From assembly GCA_019022495.1 (NCBI GenBank), contig JAFEKR010000061.1, positions 1 through 64,000 of the forward strand: a stretch of DNA of 64,000 bases, written 5' to 3'. Both the position numbers and the translations under genes were made by a program. The notes beneath the pieces were generated by a model. It was given only the letters and a program-made list of their open reading frames with translations, was not told the DNA's origin and did not search any database. Below are positions 33,304-47,370 of this stretch, in pieces (position 1 is the first letter of the stretch; the number at the start of each line of letters is the position of its first letter). This DNA comes from Epichloe hybrida. Its lineage: Eukaryota > Ascomycota > Sordariomycetes > Hypocreales > Clavicipitaceae.

Positions 33304-35914
33304 ATGTCACCTCCCTCTTCGTCGGTGCAGGGCAGGAGCTTCACCCTACGAAGCGTGGTGGCGGGGTTAACAGTGGGAACTGTAATTTGTGCAGCCAATG
33401 TCTACTTTGGACTACAGACCGGCTGGGTATCCATCATGTCAATGCCAGCCAGCCTCATGGGATTTGGTATATTCAGAGCCCTACGGCCTCACTTGAGCTT
33501 TCCATTCTCTCCCGTTGAAAATGTGCTGCTGCAAAGTGTTGCTGGCGGCATGGCTATCATGCCGCTTGGGTGTGGTTTTGTCGGGGTGGTTGGTTTCCAT
33601 CTGGCTCTTTCTCCCCCGTGTCTGTTTGTGCTGTATTGACTTTGTTTGTGAATAGATTCCAGCAATGACCTATCTTCTCAGACCTGATGAAAACGGACCA
33701 CTCTCTTTGAGCACCACGCAGCTCATAGTCTGGTCGCTCGGATTGTGTTATTTTGGGGTCGTGTTTGCTGTGCCTTTGTAAGATTGCAAAGCCCCCTTCC
33801 TTTGTCACGAGGAGGAGCAATACAAAGAAACCTCGCGGATTAACCATGCTATTGTTGCTTATACACAGGCGGCGGCAAGTAATCATTCGAGAACGACTTA
33901 AATTTCCGAGTGGCTTCAGTACTGCTGTGCTCATATCAGTTCTTCATGGTGAAGGACCTGAAGGACCACAGAGTTCCAAGCCAGAAGAGCTCGAGAGAGC
34001 TGCTCGAGGTGGCTTTGCAAGCCTTGTTCCCCGTGCTGAAGAACACAGTTCTCCCCCTCTGGATAATTCAAGCAGTCGTGAGGCTGAAGATGGCGCACAT
34101 GCAGATTTAACAAATCCGCCAAATGGAATGTCGAATATGCGCCTTCTGGTTATTTGTTTCCTAGTCTCCGGTATTTTCACCATATTGACATACTTTTTTC
34201 CGATCATCCGAAACATTCCCATCTTTGGTATGATCGCGGCAGACAGATGGCTTTGGACACTAAACCCCAGCTTGGCCTATGTTGGCCAAGGTGTAATTAT
34301 GGGCACCGAGACCACGCTACACATGACTCTTGGAGCCATTGTGGGCTGGGGTTTGCTCAGTCCGTTAGCAAAATTCAAAGAATGGGCCCCTGGGCCAGTA
34401 GATGATTGGGAGCACGGCAGTAAAGGTTGGATTATTTGGGTGTCTCTTGCCATCATGTTGGTTGACGCAGTTGTCAGCCTCGCTTACGTCGGAATAAGAT
34501 CCATTCCCCGTTCGAAATTGCTTGACTTCACGTTCTACCTCAAAAGCAGGATCCAAAATACAGCGTTCTTAGGAAGGCAGATGCAGGGGCAGTCCTTTAA
34601 CAGGTACTCTTTGCTACAGACAGAGGATGACGAAGACTCCCCAGATTCTGAATTCATGGCAGCTAGGGCCATCCGAGTGCCTGATAGTGTCTATGACGAT
34701 GCAAATGGCGATGCACCCGATGATGCACCACTAGAGCAGCTGGTAAGTGGGAAGCTGGTCAGTGTTGGGCTGATGACTTCTATACTTTTGTGTATAGGAA
34801 CCACCTATTTTGTTTTTGGAGGCCTCGTTCCGTTATTTGCAACTATCGTTGCTGTACTCATGGCTTTAGTCCTGAGTATCATGGGCGTTCGGGCCCTAGG
34901 AGAGACAGACCTAAATCCAGTCTCTGGAATCAGCAAGCTGGCTCAGCTCTTCTTTGCTCTCATTATTCCACAGTCAAACAAATCTAGCGTCCTCATCAAC
35001 CTCGTTGCCGGTGCTGTGGTAAGAACCCTACCTGGAAAATTAACACCCCATCGGTAGTGACGGTGGTGGTGGTGCTGTTACACAGTGGAATCTTTAAACT
35101 GACTTCGTTCCTTAGTCTGAAGCTGTAAGTTGGAGAATTCCTGCAGCTCCAGAATTTCCTTCGACTAAGTGTTGTTTGTTTCTTATAAGGGAGCATTGCA
35201 AGCAGGCGATCTCATGCAAGATCTCAAGACTGGTCACCTACTCGGTGCAGCCCCGAACGCGCAATTCTGGGGGCAGGTGATCGGTGCCACGGCTGGAGCA
35301 ATCCTGAGCGCCTTCGTTTACAGACTTTATACGTCGTAGGTCTAACTGCCGCTTTGCTCTTAGCGTCTCAATGATAACAGGCTGACCATTCCCTCAGTGT
35401 ATACACCATTCCGGGCGACCTTTTCCAAGTTCCCACGGCGTATGTTTGGATTTTTACAGCAAGATTGGTCACAGGTCAAGGTTTACCGTATATGGCAAAA
35501 GAATGGTCTGCTGGAGCTGCTGTCTTATTTGCATTTACAACGTTGATCCGCACCATTGCTGCAGACAAATGGTGGCGATCGTTTATTCCAGGGGGGATCG
35601 CAGTAGCAGTTGGTACGCAAAGACAAGACTTGAACTTTCCTCCTTCATAAGTGCTGACTTCGCTAAGGGATGTACAATGTGCCGTCATTCACTCTGGCCC
35701 GAGCGGTAGGTGGTATCGGTTGCTGGTACTGGACAAGGGTCCTAAAGAGATCGAATACGCGACTCATCATATTGGCATCGGTATGATAAGCCGCAGAATC
35801 CTAATTTGCCAAAGACGACTAGCTGACTTGTTTTGAAAGGGCTTCATCTTGGGTGAGGGATTCTTGAGCATCGTAAATCTACTTCTGCAGGGACTGAAAG
35901 TACCTCATTTGTAA
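33304..35914 (+). CDS. OPT-family oligopeptide transporter
   Basis: Proton-coupled membrane transporter of the OPT superfamily; substrate (oligopeptides, glutathione or metal chelates) cannot be told. Eight exons: 33304-33588, 33656-33777, 33869-35018, a 9-nt microexon 35116-35124, 35190-35335, 35398-35612, 35668-35780 and 35840-35914, giving 704 residues. The microexon encodes Ser-Glu-Ala and links AGAV to GALQAGDLMQDLKTGHLLGA, as the conserved order requires. Other family blocks are ANVYFGLQTGWVSIMSMPAS, LGCGFVGV, RLKFPSGFSTAVLI, PSLAYVGQGVIMG, MGVRALGETDLNPVSGISKL, WGQVIGATAGAILSAFVYRL, YTIPGDLFQVPTA and LGEGFLSIVNLLL. Many hydrophobic helices are evident. An acidic loop (about 34620-34740) separates the halves. 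Donor choice for intron 1 is the least certain. It converges on PRMT3 with 70 bp between. Confidence 0.9.
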
Positions 35915-35984
35915 GGCCTGCATCGACAACGCATGATACCAAACGTTAATTCAGAGGTTAAATATTAAATATGTACAATAGTAT

Positions 35985-37762
<1,778 letters not shown>

Positions 37763-38093
37763 GTTTGGGATGATTGAAGGAGTTTTGAGTGGTGATGGTC
37801 TATAGCCTGTCCCGTCAAATATTGCTTCGAATTTTAAGAAAAAATATTCTTGACAAAGTTTTGGCTACAAGACAGCCCCTCCTATTGGCAGTTTTTTTTT
37901 TTTACTTCTCCCCCAAGCCCGGTCCACTCTGCACCGCACTTTGAAGTGCAGCCCTGTGTGTCTTGATAGTAGCCGCCAAGCAAGCGGGGTACCATCATGT
38001 TGGATGGACCCCTAGAAATCCCACATTGTTTTCACCTAGAATCTTTTCCTCGAATCCTACGGCCCATGTGTCCAGCGGTCGAATAAGCCATTA

Positions 38094-41000
38094 CTATTCA
38101 TCCTCACCCTCGCCGTTGCCATCTTCTTCCCCATCTGACACATCCTCACCAAGCTCTCGAAGACGGACCTACACATTAGACTGAGTCAGACAGCCCTACT
38201 ATACCGCATATCAGACGTACTCACTTTGTATCTGGCAACTTTTTCTTCCAAGTCCCCAAAGACTATTAGCAAATCATCGAGCTCTGCTTGCACCGATTTC
38301 TTTGCAGCCAGTTCGTTCGAGAGCTTTGCCTCGGCCTACGGGAATTAGCTTTGCACGCAGCTATTGGCTAAACACATAACATTAAAACATGTGGCTCACT
38401 GTCTTGGCCTTTGCGTGTAGCTCATCGGCCTTTGCTGTCATCTGGCGGAGCTGTTCCTCGAGGCTTTCAGCCCGAGCCTCGACTTCTTTCCTCTTGTCGG
38501 TTTCTACCGCTAACAGTTTGTCGTTCTGCTCCTGAAGCCTCTGGATTTCTAGGGCTCTGTTCTTGCTAGCCTAGGTAATTCTGGTCAAGATTTCGTTCAT
38601 TAGTTCCACCACGGAAAACTCACCTTTATCAAGTCGACCTCGAGACGATTGATTGATGCCTTGTAATCAGCCCCCTCTGCCTCTGCTCGTAGCTGGACTC
38701 GCTCGATTTGGGACTGGGCGGCTTTTTGTGCTTGAATTAAGTCGTTTTGAAGCTGTGTTTCTCTTGAAGCGAATTGATCATGTGCTAATGCAGCTTGTCG
38801 CTCATGCTTGGCTGCCGTCACGGCCTGCTGCCGGACCAATTCTCTACAAACAAGTATGAGCATAATTCTAGCACATGATCAGCGCAACATACCGAATCTT
38901 TTCTTCATGAGCCTGCTCGGCATCTTTAAACGCTGCCTTGAACTCAGAAAGCTCTGTTTTAAGCTCAGTTATTAAACGTCGATCACCTGCCTCGCGATGG
39001 TCAAGTGTGTCCTCGAGAGATGCCATTTTGTCTTGGATTTCCTTCAAGGCACGTTCTTTGTCCTCGACTTGATGCCGAAGAGAGTCCACGAGCTCGCGCG
39101 ATATACCTTTTTGGACACCGTTAGTGACGATGGAAATTTCGAGCTCTGGCGCTCTGTCGATCGATCGTCCGATCCGGCTGTAGTTGTCTTTGAAAAAATT
39201 GACAAATTCAGCATCGAAAAAGACATCTGGAAGACCACTGCCACTAGATGAACGATGTTTCTGTGAGGTTACCTCGAAATCTCGCACGAGCGGATGACTT
39301 CTAAGGCGAGTCAAGCGGTCTAGGTATTGCTCTCGATCTAGCCTCTTCATGAGAACGGAGTGTAAGTCTGGTCGGGGGAGCGGCGAATCTTTGGTTGAAA
39401 ATTCGTACACAACACCTAGAAGCAACGCGCAGAGACCTTGGACTATGTCCCCCCCCGAGACCGATGGTTGAGAAACTGCTTGAATTAAACTCTGCACGTT
39501 GCTTCCCTCGGCCAGAAAATCATTCACCGCATCGAGGTCCTCAAAAGTCCAACACAGAAGCAACATTAAGTAACCCACTGGAATCCTAGCGTCATCCCCG
39601 CGAGAAACACCAGAAATAAGATGAGCCGTAACTGTCTGTATACTTGTAACAACTTCCTCATCTTTTGATGCATCACCTTCCGTGACGCCAAGTAGTTTCG
39701 CCTTCGCTGTGGGGTTGTCGTGGAGGAGGTGGAAAGCGATGACGGAAGCAAACCACTGGCGATACGGGTCGCGGACAAATTTGCTTGGATCTGGCCGCAA
39801 CAGCACGGTCAAGATATTCGCAGATTCGTCGGCACCAGAAGTATACCCATCAATGGCTCTTGACAAGAAGTGAAGCCTAACCTCGGCATGGTTTGAAAAA
39901 TAGGCTTTGAGGCATTCGCACGCAGAATATCGTAGATCGAAGACCAAAGGGCCACTTGAATTGAGCGTCAAATCCAACAGGCCGTCAATGACGTATGTTT
40001 CTGCCGAAAGTTCCGCATGGGCGCCTTCTCTGGCGTCGTCTGCAAGTAGCGGTGCTGGAACCATCAGTTGGGCAAAACTCTCCTGCAACGGTTTAGAGCC
40101 TCGTATCATGTCACCGCATGTCGTCAGAGCCTGTGCACATGGGGTTACATGTTGTCTTCTAATCCACGGACTTAACGGCATGTTCTTACCTCTGCTTTGA
40201 TTGCGATTTGACCCTCTGCACGGGAAAAGGCTAGCTGAAGAATGTTGTACACCAACCCATGCCTCCAATAAGCTTCTTGGTTGAGGGACAGGCCTGCCGA
40301 ACCAGGAATGAAAAAGAGGCGGAGAACTGCAAGATATGCATATATGTTTCGATCGCGTTGCGTCTGGGCCCATACCGCAATTTCAGTATCAGAGAACTGG
40401 GACCTTAAGAAGTCCTCGAGCAGACCAGCTAGACTTGCAAAGCATCCTGATTCTCGAAACAGCGCCTGGTTCGAGGTGTTCCGGCGCAGAAGATTTGCTA
40501 GAAGAATCAAACAATCCTCTACAATTCGCCCACCCTCCGCAAGTGAGCCATCGGCGGCCACAATAGCAAATATTCGTTCGAATGCGTTCTCGAATGCCAC
40601 GAGTTTCTGTAGTTCTCTGGAATTGGGCGTGAGAGAGATCAGTAAACCAAGACACTCGTCTCGTACCGCTTCCCGTTTGTCCTCAAGGGCAGCAACGAGC
40701 CTGCTAATTCCCAACGGCGCAGTCAATATGCACTCTTCGGTTCGTTCGGTGCGTGCTGACAAAATAGCCGAGAGCAGCTGCAAGGAGTAGAGACGGGAAT
40801 AAAAATCGCTAGATTCGACAAAATCTAATAACAGTGTTATATTCTCTTGACGCTGCGTGAACTCGTCTGCAAGCCAGAGCAACACCTCATCAGAAGCTTC
40901 GGGGCTATTTTCGTTGGGGTTGAACAACAACAAAAGTGTTTCCAGAATCACTTTCACGGTGTCGACATCATCGCCGTCTTTCGTCAGGCTTCCAATAAGA

Positions 41001-41173
41001 CATCTCAGAGCACCAGAGGCAACCGAAGCAGGAAAATCTTTAGCAAAGCTTCGCAGGCCTAATATCGCGGCTCGTCGGTCCTCTAGTAAATTTGCAGAAT
41101 TGAGTCGTCCGCTAAGCACTGTTATGGTTTCACTAACAGATTGTTTAGCTGGTGTCGTCGCAATAGAAAACAT
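38094..41173 (-). CDS. uso1: Vesicle tethering protein Uso1/p115
   Basis: Long tether for ER-derived COPII vesicles at the Golgi. Six exons on minus: 41173-40190, 40130-38893, 38843-38624, 38570-38400, 38335-38225 and 38168-38094, giving 932 residues. The armadillo head begins MFSIATTPAKQSVSETITVL and includes LEDRRAAILGLRSFAKDFPA, DFYSRLYSLQLLSAIL, EAVRDECLGLLISLTPNS, TTCGDMIRGSKPLQESFAQL and FSNHAEVRLHFLSRAIDG. From about residue 670 it is a heptad-rich coiled coil (RELVDSLRHQVEDKERALKE). It ends in the acidic tail GEDVSDGEEDGNGEGEDE. The coiled coil is much shorter than in yeast Uso1 (1790 residues), which is usual for filamentous fungi. It is divergent from Rat1. Confidence 0.93.
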
Positions 41174-41656
41174 GATGTCGAGATGACCTGCGCTATTAAG
41201 AAATTGAGATACCCCAGTATTATGAGCTGAGCTACTTTCCCTGCAGCTAAGCTCTGTCAGAGCGTGGCCGATGCTTGGGGCTTGCTACTCAGGAAGCTGG
41301 TACGGTCAACGGGGACGAAATAATTACTAGTAACAGCTACCCCTGCTAACCATCTCGACCTGTTAAGGAGAGCTCTGCAACTTGAGTTGAGGCTGCAGTC
41401 AGGCCTACGGCAGACCGACCACCTGTAATCAACCCAAGGCATTGTGTACTTCGTCTGGGTGTACCAAAAGGAGCTGGGGCCACTTAAGGTGGACCATGCG
41501 CTGCGGAAGGGGGAAAAAAAGCCAGAGGTACGACGTACCTAACTAATAGTTAGATGATGTCCGTACTCCGTGCTCCATCCACCCGTCTCGCTTCGGGCAT
41601 ACTACCAAACTGAAATCCTATCAACATCTACCGTAGCACGGTATAAACTCGACAAG
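41174..41656. promoter_or_regulatory. Divergent promoter region uso1 / rat1
   Basis: This 483-bp gap lies between start codons of divergently transcribed genes. No gene is seen. A TCCGTACTCCGT motif like those of the left arm occurs near 41558. Confidence 0.55.
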
Positions 41657-44479
41657 ATGGGTATTCCAGCCGCTTTCCGATGGCTGTCCAACAAATATCC
41701 GAAGATAATATCACCAGTCATCGAAGATCAGCCAGTTGTGTTGCCTGACGGATCAATTGTCCCTGTTGATACTACGGCGCGAAACCCCAATGGCGAGGAG
41801 TTTGACAATCTCTATCTTGACATGAATGGCATTGTACATCCTTGCGCGCATCCTGAGGATAAGCCCGCACCAGAAGACGAAGAAGAAATGATGCTCGAGA
41901 TCTTCAAGTACACCGACCGTGTGGTAAACATGGTCAGACCGCGGAAACTCCTTATGATCGCAGTTGGTAAGGCCGGGATCTTTCCCGGCTAATCTGAATC
42001 ATGCTGATAGAATCTTTTAGATGGCGTCGCTCCTCGAGCTAAGATGAACCAACAACGTTCAAGACGATTCCGTTCAGCGCAGGATGCGAAAGAGAAAGAA
42101 GAGAACAAGCAAGAGCTCCTCAAACTAGTCAAACAACAAAACGGCGGCATGCTACCACTAGAGCACTCTGGGGATGTTATGAAAAAAGTCTTTGATAACA
42201 ACTCAATCACACCCGGAACACCATTCATGGATATACTGGCAGTCAGCTTGCGTTATTGGTGTCAATACAAACTGAATACTGATCCAGCTTGGGCAAGAAT
42301 GAAAGTTCTCATCTCCGATGCCACAGTCCCGGGGGAAGGCGAGCATAAAATCATGAACTTTGTTCGGTCACAGAGAGCCAGCCCCAATCATGACCCAAAC
42401 ACCCGTCATGTAATCTATGGCTTGGATGCCGATTTGATCATGCTAGGCCTGGCTACGCATGAGCCTCACTTTCGAGTCCTTCGAGAAGATGTCTTCTTCC
42501 AGGAGGCAAGAGCCAGGATGTGCCAGATTTGCGGGCAGAAAGGTCACGAGGCACGCAATTGTCGGGGTGGAATGAAAGACAAGACGAGTGATGCTGAGGA
42601 CAAGCCCACCCCCGCACCGCTCAAGCCGTTTATCTGGCTTCACGTTTCAGTTTTACGGGAATATCTTGCCGCAGAATTGGCTGTTCCCGGATTGCCTTTT
42701 CGATTCGACCTGGAGCGAGCCATTGATGACTGGATATTCATGTGCTGCTTTGTCGGAAATGATTTCCTTCCCCATCTACCCGCATTGGAAATTCGAGAAC
42801 ACGGCATTGACACACTGACAACCATCTGGAGGAACTGCTTGCCCAGAATGGGAGGATATGTCACGAAAGACGGCCATATAGATCTTGAGAGAGCACAGCG
42901 CATTTTGGATGGGCTAGCAATGCAGGAAGACGGCATATTTAAACGCCGCAAGGAGCAAGAAGAACGCAGAGAGGCGAACGCAAAGCGGAGAAAGATGCAA
43001 AACGAAGGCCAGTTTCGTGGAAATACTCGTGGAGTCAATGGCGAGAAGCACAGAGACGGTCACCACGATCCTTCACGGGGTCTATCTCTCCACCCAATAT
43101 CGACTTATCCGAAGGAACATCCGTCTCAAGCCACCACCCACGACATGGTTGTGAATAGATCTAAAGTTCAAGATACCGCCACCGCCAACAAGAGCGCGGC
43201 GAGCGCAATGAAAGAGCAACTGCGAGCTGGCAAGCAAACCGAAGATATCCCAGAAACTGCATCATCTGTCCTGGGCAAGCGCAAAGCACCAGGCGAATCA
43301 GACAGCACAGAGGTCAAAATAGATTCCACCAATATCGACGGTCCTGTTGACACCGTAAGGCTCTGGGAAGATGGCTATGCAGACCGCTACTATCACCAAA
43401 AGTTTAATCGCCCACCTGGTGACATCTCATTTAGGCATGAGGTGGCTAAGGCTTATGTGGAAGGTTTGGCGTGGGTTCTACTATACTATTTCCAGGGATG
43501 TCCTTCATGGGAGTGGTACTACCCATACCACTATGCCCCTTTCGCTGCAGATTTCAAAGACCTAGCAAGCATGGAAATCGTATTTGAGAAGGGCAGAGTG
43601 TCAAAGCCGTTTGAACAGTTGATGAGCGTGTTACCAGCAGCTTCACGACACGCCCTCCCTGAAGTTTTTCATCCGCTTATGACAGAGAAAGACAGTCAAA
43701 TCATCGACTTTTATCCGGAAGAGTTTGAGGTAGACTTGAATGGTAAAAAAATGGCATGGCAGGGAGTCGCCTTACTACCATTCATTGACATGCCTCGGCT
43801 ATTGGCCGCCGTACAAGAAAAGTACCCCCTTCTGGGGCCATCAGAAGCCGCAAGAAATGCGACTGGTAAAGATGTGCTCATATTCTCAGAGAACAATGAA
43901 GGCTTGTACGATGATATCCTGACACGGTTTTATTCCAAGCGCCAAGAATCATCGAATTTCAAATTGAATCCCAAATCAAGCGGTGGCTTGTCGGGAATGG
44001 TTGAGAAACAGGACAGCGACTATGTGCCTCACGGACCGCTAACCTATCCGCTGGGGCGAAACAGTATGCCGGATTTGGATTATGATAGATCTGTCAGGTA
44101 AGGATTATCTGCTTCGCGCCGCCATTATGTAAAGCTAATGCCAAATCTCCTTATTAGCGTACACTTCAAAATGCCACAGACGCAGCAGACGCACAAATCA
44201 ATGCTACTACGAGGTGCAAAACTGCCACCTCCTGCACTGACTCCGAGTGATATAGAGGTGATCCGAGGCAAGGTTGGGAGGGGTCAGCGGGGACCATGTT
44301 ATTCTCGGAATAGCATGAGCATGGGATTTGGTCAAGATCACAGTAGGCGGTGGAATGGAGGTAATCAGAGATGGCATCCACCACCACCAGGAGGGCCGGG
44401 CTTTGGTGTTGGGGTGCCTCCACCACCACCACCGTCAAATAATTGGACGCAAGGTTCCGGGGGAAGAGGTTTCCATTAG
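41657..44479 (+). CDS. rat1: 5'-3' exoribonuclease 2 (Rat1/Xrn2)
   Basis: Nuclear exoribonuclease for transcription termination, rRNA and snoRNA trimming and RNA surveillance. Exons 41657-41966, 42021-44097 and 44158-44479 give 902 residues (yeast 1006). Start [15 protein letters not shown] is canonical. Catalytic acidic blocks are visible: [68 protein letters not shown] and [21 protein letters not shown] zinc knuckle, [14 protein letters not shown], sits after the core, as in fungal Rat1. A Lys/Ser-rich linker precedes [20 protein letters not shown] and [13 protein letters not shown]. The C-terminal exon is Gly/Pro-rich ([10 protein letters not shown]). A nuclear localisation signal is likely in the linker (GKRKAPG). 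Confidence 0.96.
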
Positions 44480-44997
44480 TAATTTCGTAGAAAGATAATT
44501 TTATTACATATTTTTTTTCACGCATTTTATTTTACAAAGATGACAAAAATATGTTCTCTGAAAAAAAATGGTGGCTTTTTTTTTCATTTGAGTGTTTTTT
44601 GGCAAGTTTATAGTGGGCATTATTCGGCAAAAGCCCTGTCTGAAAAAAAAAAACCGACCTCGCCCGCGCTATATAGTATGAGAAAAAAATACTTCCCTAG
44701 CAAAAAAAACCATCAAGCGCAAATAAAAATAGTGAAGCGCGTGTCCATGAAAAATATCTTTCTCCCAAAAAGCTCCTTGTAAAACGAAAAACGCACTGCA
44801 AATGGCCATGTAGAATTGAATCAACTATGTGTTAAAAAAATGCCAGTTCCTGGCTGGCCTTAAAGTGGCCTTTGGACTTTGGTATAGCCCGAAAACGATC
44901 AAGCGTGTCCTATTTCTGAAAGTATCGCTAATTGCGACAACCCTTCGGGTGCGTACATAAAGGTCTTAAACTCTAACCTGCCACACACCTTATAGGC

Positions 44998-45142
44998 AGT
45001 CTTTATCTAAATACCTTACTACGTACACAAAGCTATCTAGTAGCTACTTAGTTATCCGCACGACCTGAAGCTTATCCGAGGGCTCCATCATGTGACCGTC
45101 TTGTCCCTGGCTCCCTGGCCTCCGTGCTCCTGACACAAGTGT
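44998..45142. repeat. Degenerate dispersed repeat C, copy 1
   Basis: From AGTCTTTATCTAAATACCTT to GCTCCTGACACAAGTGT it matches 61388-61531 at both ends with nearly equal length (145 against 144 bp). Shared blocks include TACCTT, CTAGTAGCTA, CCT-rich sequence and ACAAGTGT. Confidence 0.55.
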
Positions 45143-45595
45143 AGCCTTATGGGCATCAAAGAGATATATAGTATACAGGGATTAGACTATATTATATATT
45201 TATTAGTAGTAAGAGCTGAGCTAATTTTTGTTTTCGGAAAGTGCACTATAATAAAAGTCCTAGCAGCTCCCCTAAGTACAAAGAACTACATTGCACATCT
45301 CACACGCTTGCGGTGCTTATAAGTACCTTGTATGTATCGAGCCAGATGTAGGTCCCGTGACCTCGTTGGCGCATTCGGGCACTCAAAGGGATAATTGCGT
45401 GTTAGGCTTTTGGCTTAACATTTTAGCAGTGGTTTGCAAGACATGTCTTCTGGCTTTTAGCTCATTCTAGCATGCTATCCTCTTTCTCAATTCGTGATCA
45501 CAGTAACGAATGTTTGGTATTTTGACGTGAACGGGGTTCTAAAATTTTCTGGCTAGAACTTGATAATCTGCGAGTTTTTAAATCCTCTAACATGA

Positions 45596-45620
45596 TTCTA
45601 AGCTACTAGGTAGCTTAGAA
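45596..45620. repeat. 25-bp inverted repeat, 11-bp arms
   Basis: TTCTAAGCTAC (45596-45606) and GTAGCTTAGAA (45610-45620) are perfect reverse complements around TAG. Confidence 0.9.
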
Positions 45621-45922
45621 CGCAGACACGTTCCCTCCAAAAGCTTAGTGATATGTATTCCTGGTCGCAATCACCTTCGAAGGGCTTTGTGCTGACAGGG
45701 AACAAAGGAAAGGAAAAGATGAGGGGTTGGATACCATACCACCTGAGTTTTGAATGCACTAGTTAAATTCCGCACATCTTAGAAGAAGGGGAATAGAGGG
45801 AAATCTAAATATATAATATTATTATAAGGAAAGAGAAAAAATGTGCGTACATAACTGACAATATGGTGGGTGATAATGGTGGGCTGATGGTCTCTTGCCT
45901 CATCGGAGAAACACGCGGCCAT

Positions 45923-45942
45923 TGAACTGATATATCAGTTCA
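45923..45942. repeat. 20-bp perfect palindrome
   Basis: TGAACTGATATATCAGTTCA equals its own reverse complement. It lies inside the relic-rich gap. Confidence 0.9.
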
Positions 45943-46405
45943 GTGGTGGATGTCATTTGCAGAGTCTGGCCTATTTAGAATAGAAAGCTTGTGGTGGGCG
46001 TTAAAGCAAGAGATAATCGCGATATCTCCTGAAACGTTTGCAGTATTGGTCAGCTATACGCTTAGTGCGAGGTTAATTACACGCGAATAATGAAAGATGG
46101 CTGGCGGCTGATGTTATTCGATTAGGACAAGATTTCCCCGCACGTATTGATAGGGGTCATGATTTATTATGACAACAAGTATGTTGTTAAAAAGTATGTC
46201 ATCACTTTACATCGGGTGCCTCCAAGTTTCATTTAAATGTGGAACTACTGGGGGCATCGCTAGGAAGCATATGCATATATTGAGGTTCATATGAGCCCAC
46301 AATGAGTTCCTCAGAAGGATAGGCGCACTCGGGATTGCTTTTGAGTAACTCTGCAACTTTTCAGCGTATGGTCAATCGTGGTCTTGTAGAAATACAATAT
46401 ATATC

Positions 46406-47272
46406 ATGGCCTCGAATCTACCGATCTCCACGTGCGTGTCATTGTACTCCGATACGCTGAGTGGAACACACAAAAGCTGACTGATTTGCAGTGTATATGT
46501 GCAAAACCTCGAAGAGAGGATAAAGACACAGCAGCTGTCCGAAACGCTGAAAACAATATTCTCAGAGTTCGGCACTATTATCGACATTGTCGCCAAGAAA
46601 AACCTGAGGGCCAAGGGCCAAGCTTTCATTGTCTACGATGACCCCACAAGTGCGACAGATGCCATCGATGAACTACAAGGGTTTGAGTTGTTTGACAAGC
46701 CCATGAGACTATCTCTAGCGAAAACCAGAAGCGACAAATTGGTTGAGATGAATTCTTCCCCTGAAGCATTCGTATCGCATAAAAGAAACCGGATTGCCGA
46801 GAAAGGTACACGTTTCTTCGCACCCTCTTATATCTTGTCAGGTTTGGCTATTCATTGGTATTGCCGTGATCTAACATACTCAGACAAACGCATGGCTACA
46901 GAAGCAGCGGACAACGAGCGGCGATCCAAGAGAGGCTCTGGACAAGTGACAGATAGTAGACTCAGCAAGCTTTCTAAGCCAACTGGGCTCAAGTCAACAG
47001 GCCCCACGGCTTCTCAAGTTGTGCCAGATGAATATCTACCACCCAACAAGATCCTCTTCCTGCAACAAATCCCTGAGGAGTATGACGTCGATGCATTAGG
47101 TGCAATATTTAGCAGATTTGAAGGCTTCCGCGAAATCAGGTTTGTTCCCGGCCGTCGAGGTATAGCATTTGTGGAATACGATGGTGAGCAAGGCGCCATT
47201 GCAGCTAAGGAGAGCACGTCAGCTATGAGGCTTGGGGAAAGTTCCCTCAAAGTTACATATCAAAGACAGTAG
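46406..47272 (+). CDS. U1A/U2B''-type snRNP protein (two RRMs)
   Basis: Spliceosomal snRNA-binding protein of the U1A/U2B'' (SNF) family. Exons 46406-46431, 46492-46805 and 46884-47272 give 242 residues. The start exon MASNLPIST runs into VYVQNLEERIK. RRM1 has RNP1-like KGQAFIVYDD and then SATDAIDELQGFELFDKPMR, typical of this family. A Lys/Ser-rich linker leads to RRM2, PPNKILFLQQIPEEYDVDAL with RNP1-like RRGIAFVEYD, ending LKVTYQRQ. Whether it serves U1, U2 or both is not decidable here; many fungi have one such protein. Intron 2 (46806-46883) is 78 nt and free of stops, so retention would insert 26 residues between RRM1 and the linker. It converges on the V-ATPase D gene with 98 bp between. 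Confidence 0.9.
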
Positions 47273-47370
47273 CCAAATCACCCGTTTGCCTATGGACATG
47301 TATTTTAATGCATACTATCCAGCTACCTAATAATTCCAGGAGGTAGTCAAATGTTTCGTCTTTTAATAAT

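Larger units (their letters stand above)
44480..46405. other. AT-rich intergenic region with relic repeats
   Basis: About 1.9 kb without a gene. It is A/T-homopolymer-rich from 44500 to 44840. It then contains a segment (44998-45142) related to 61388-61531 and two perfect palindromes (45596-45620, 45923-45942). This is most simply a decayed transposon island. Confidence 0.6.
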
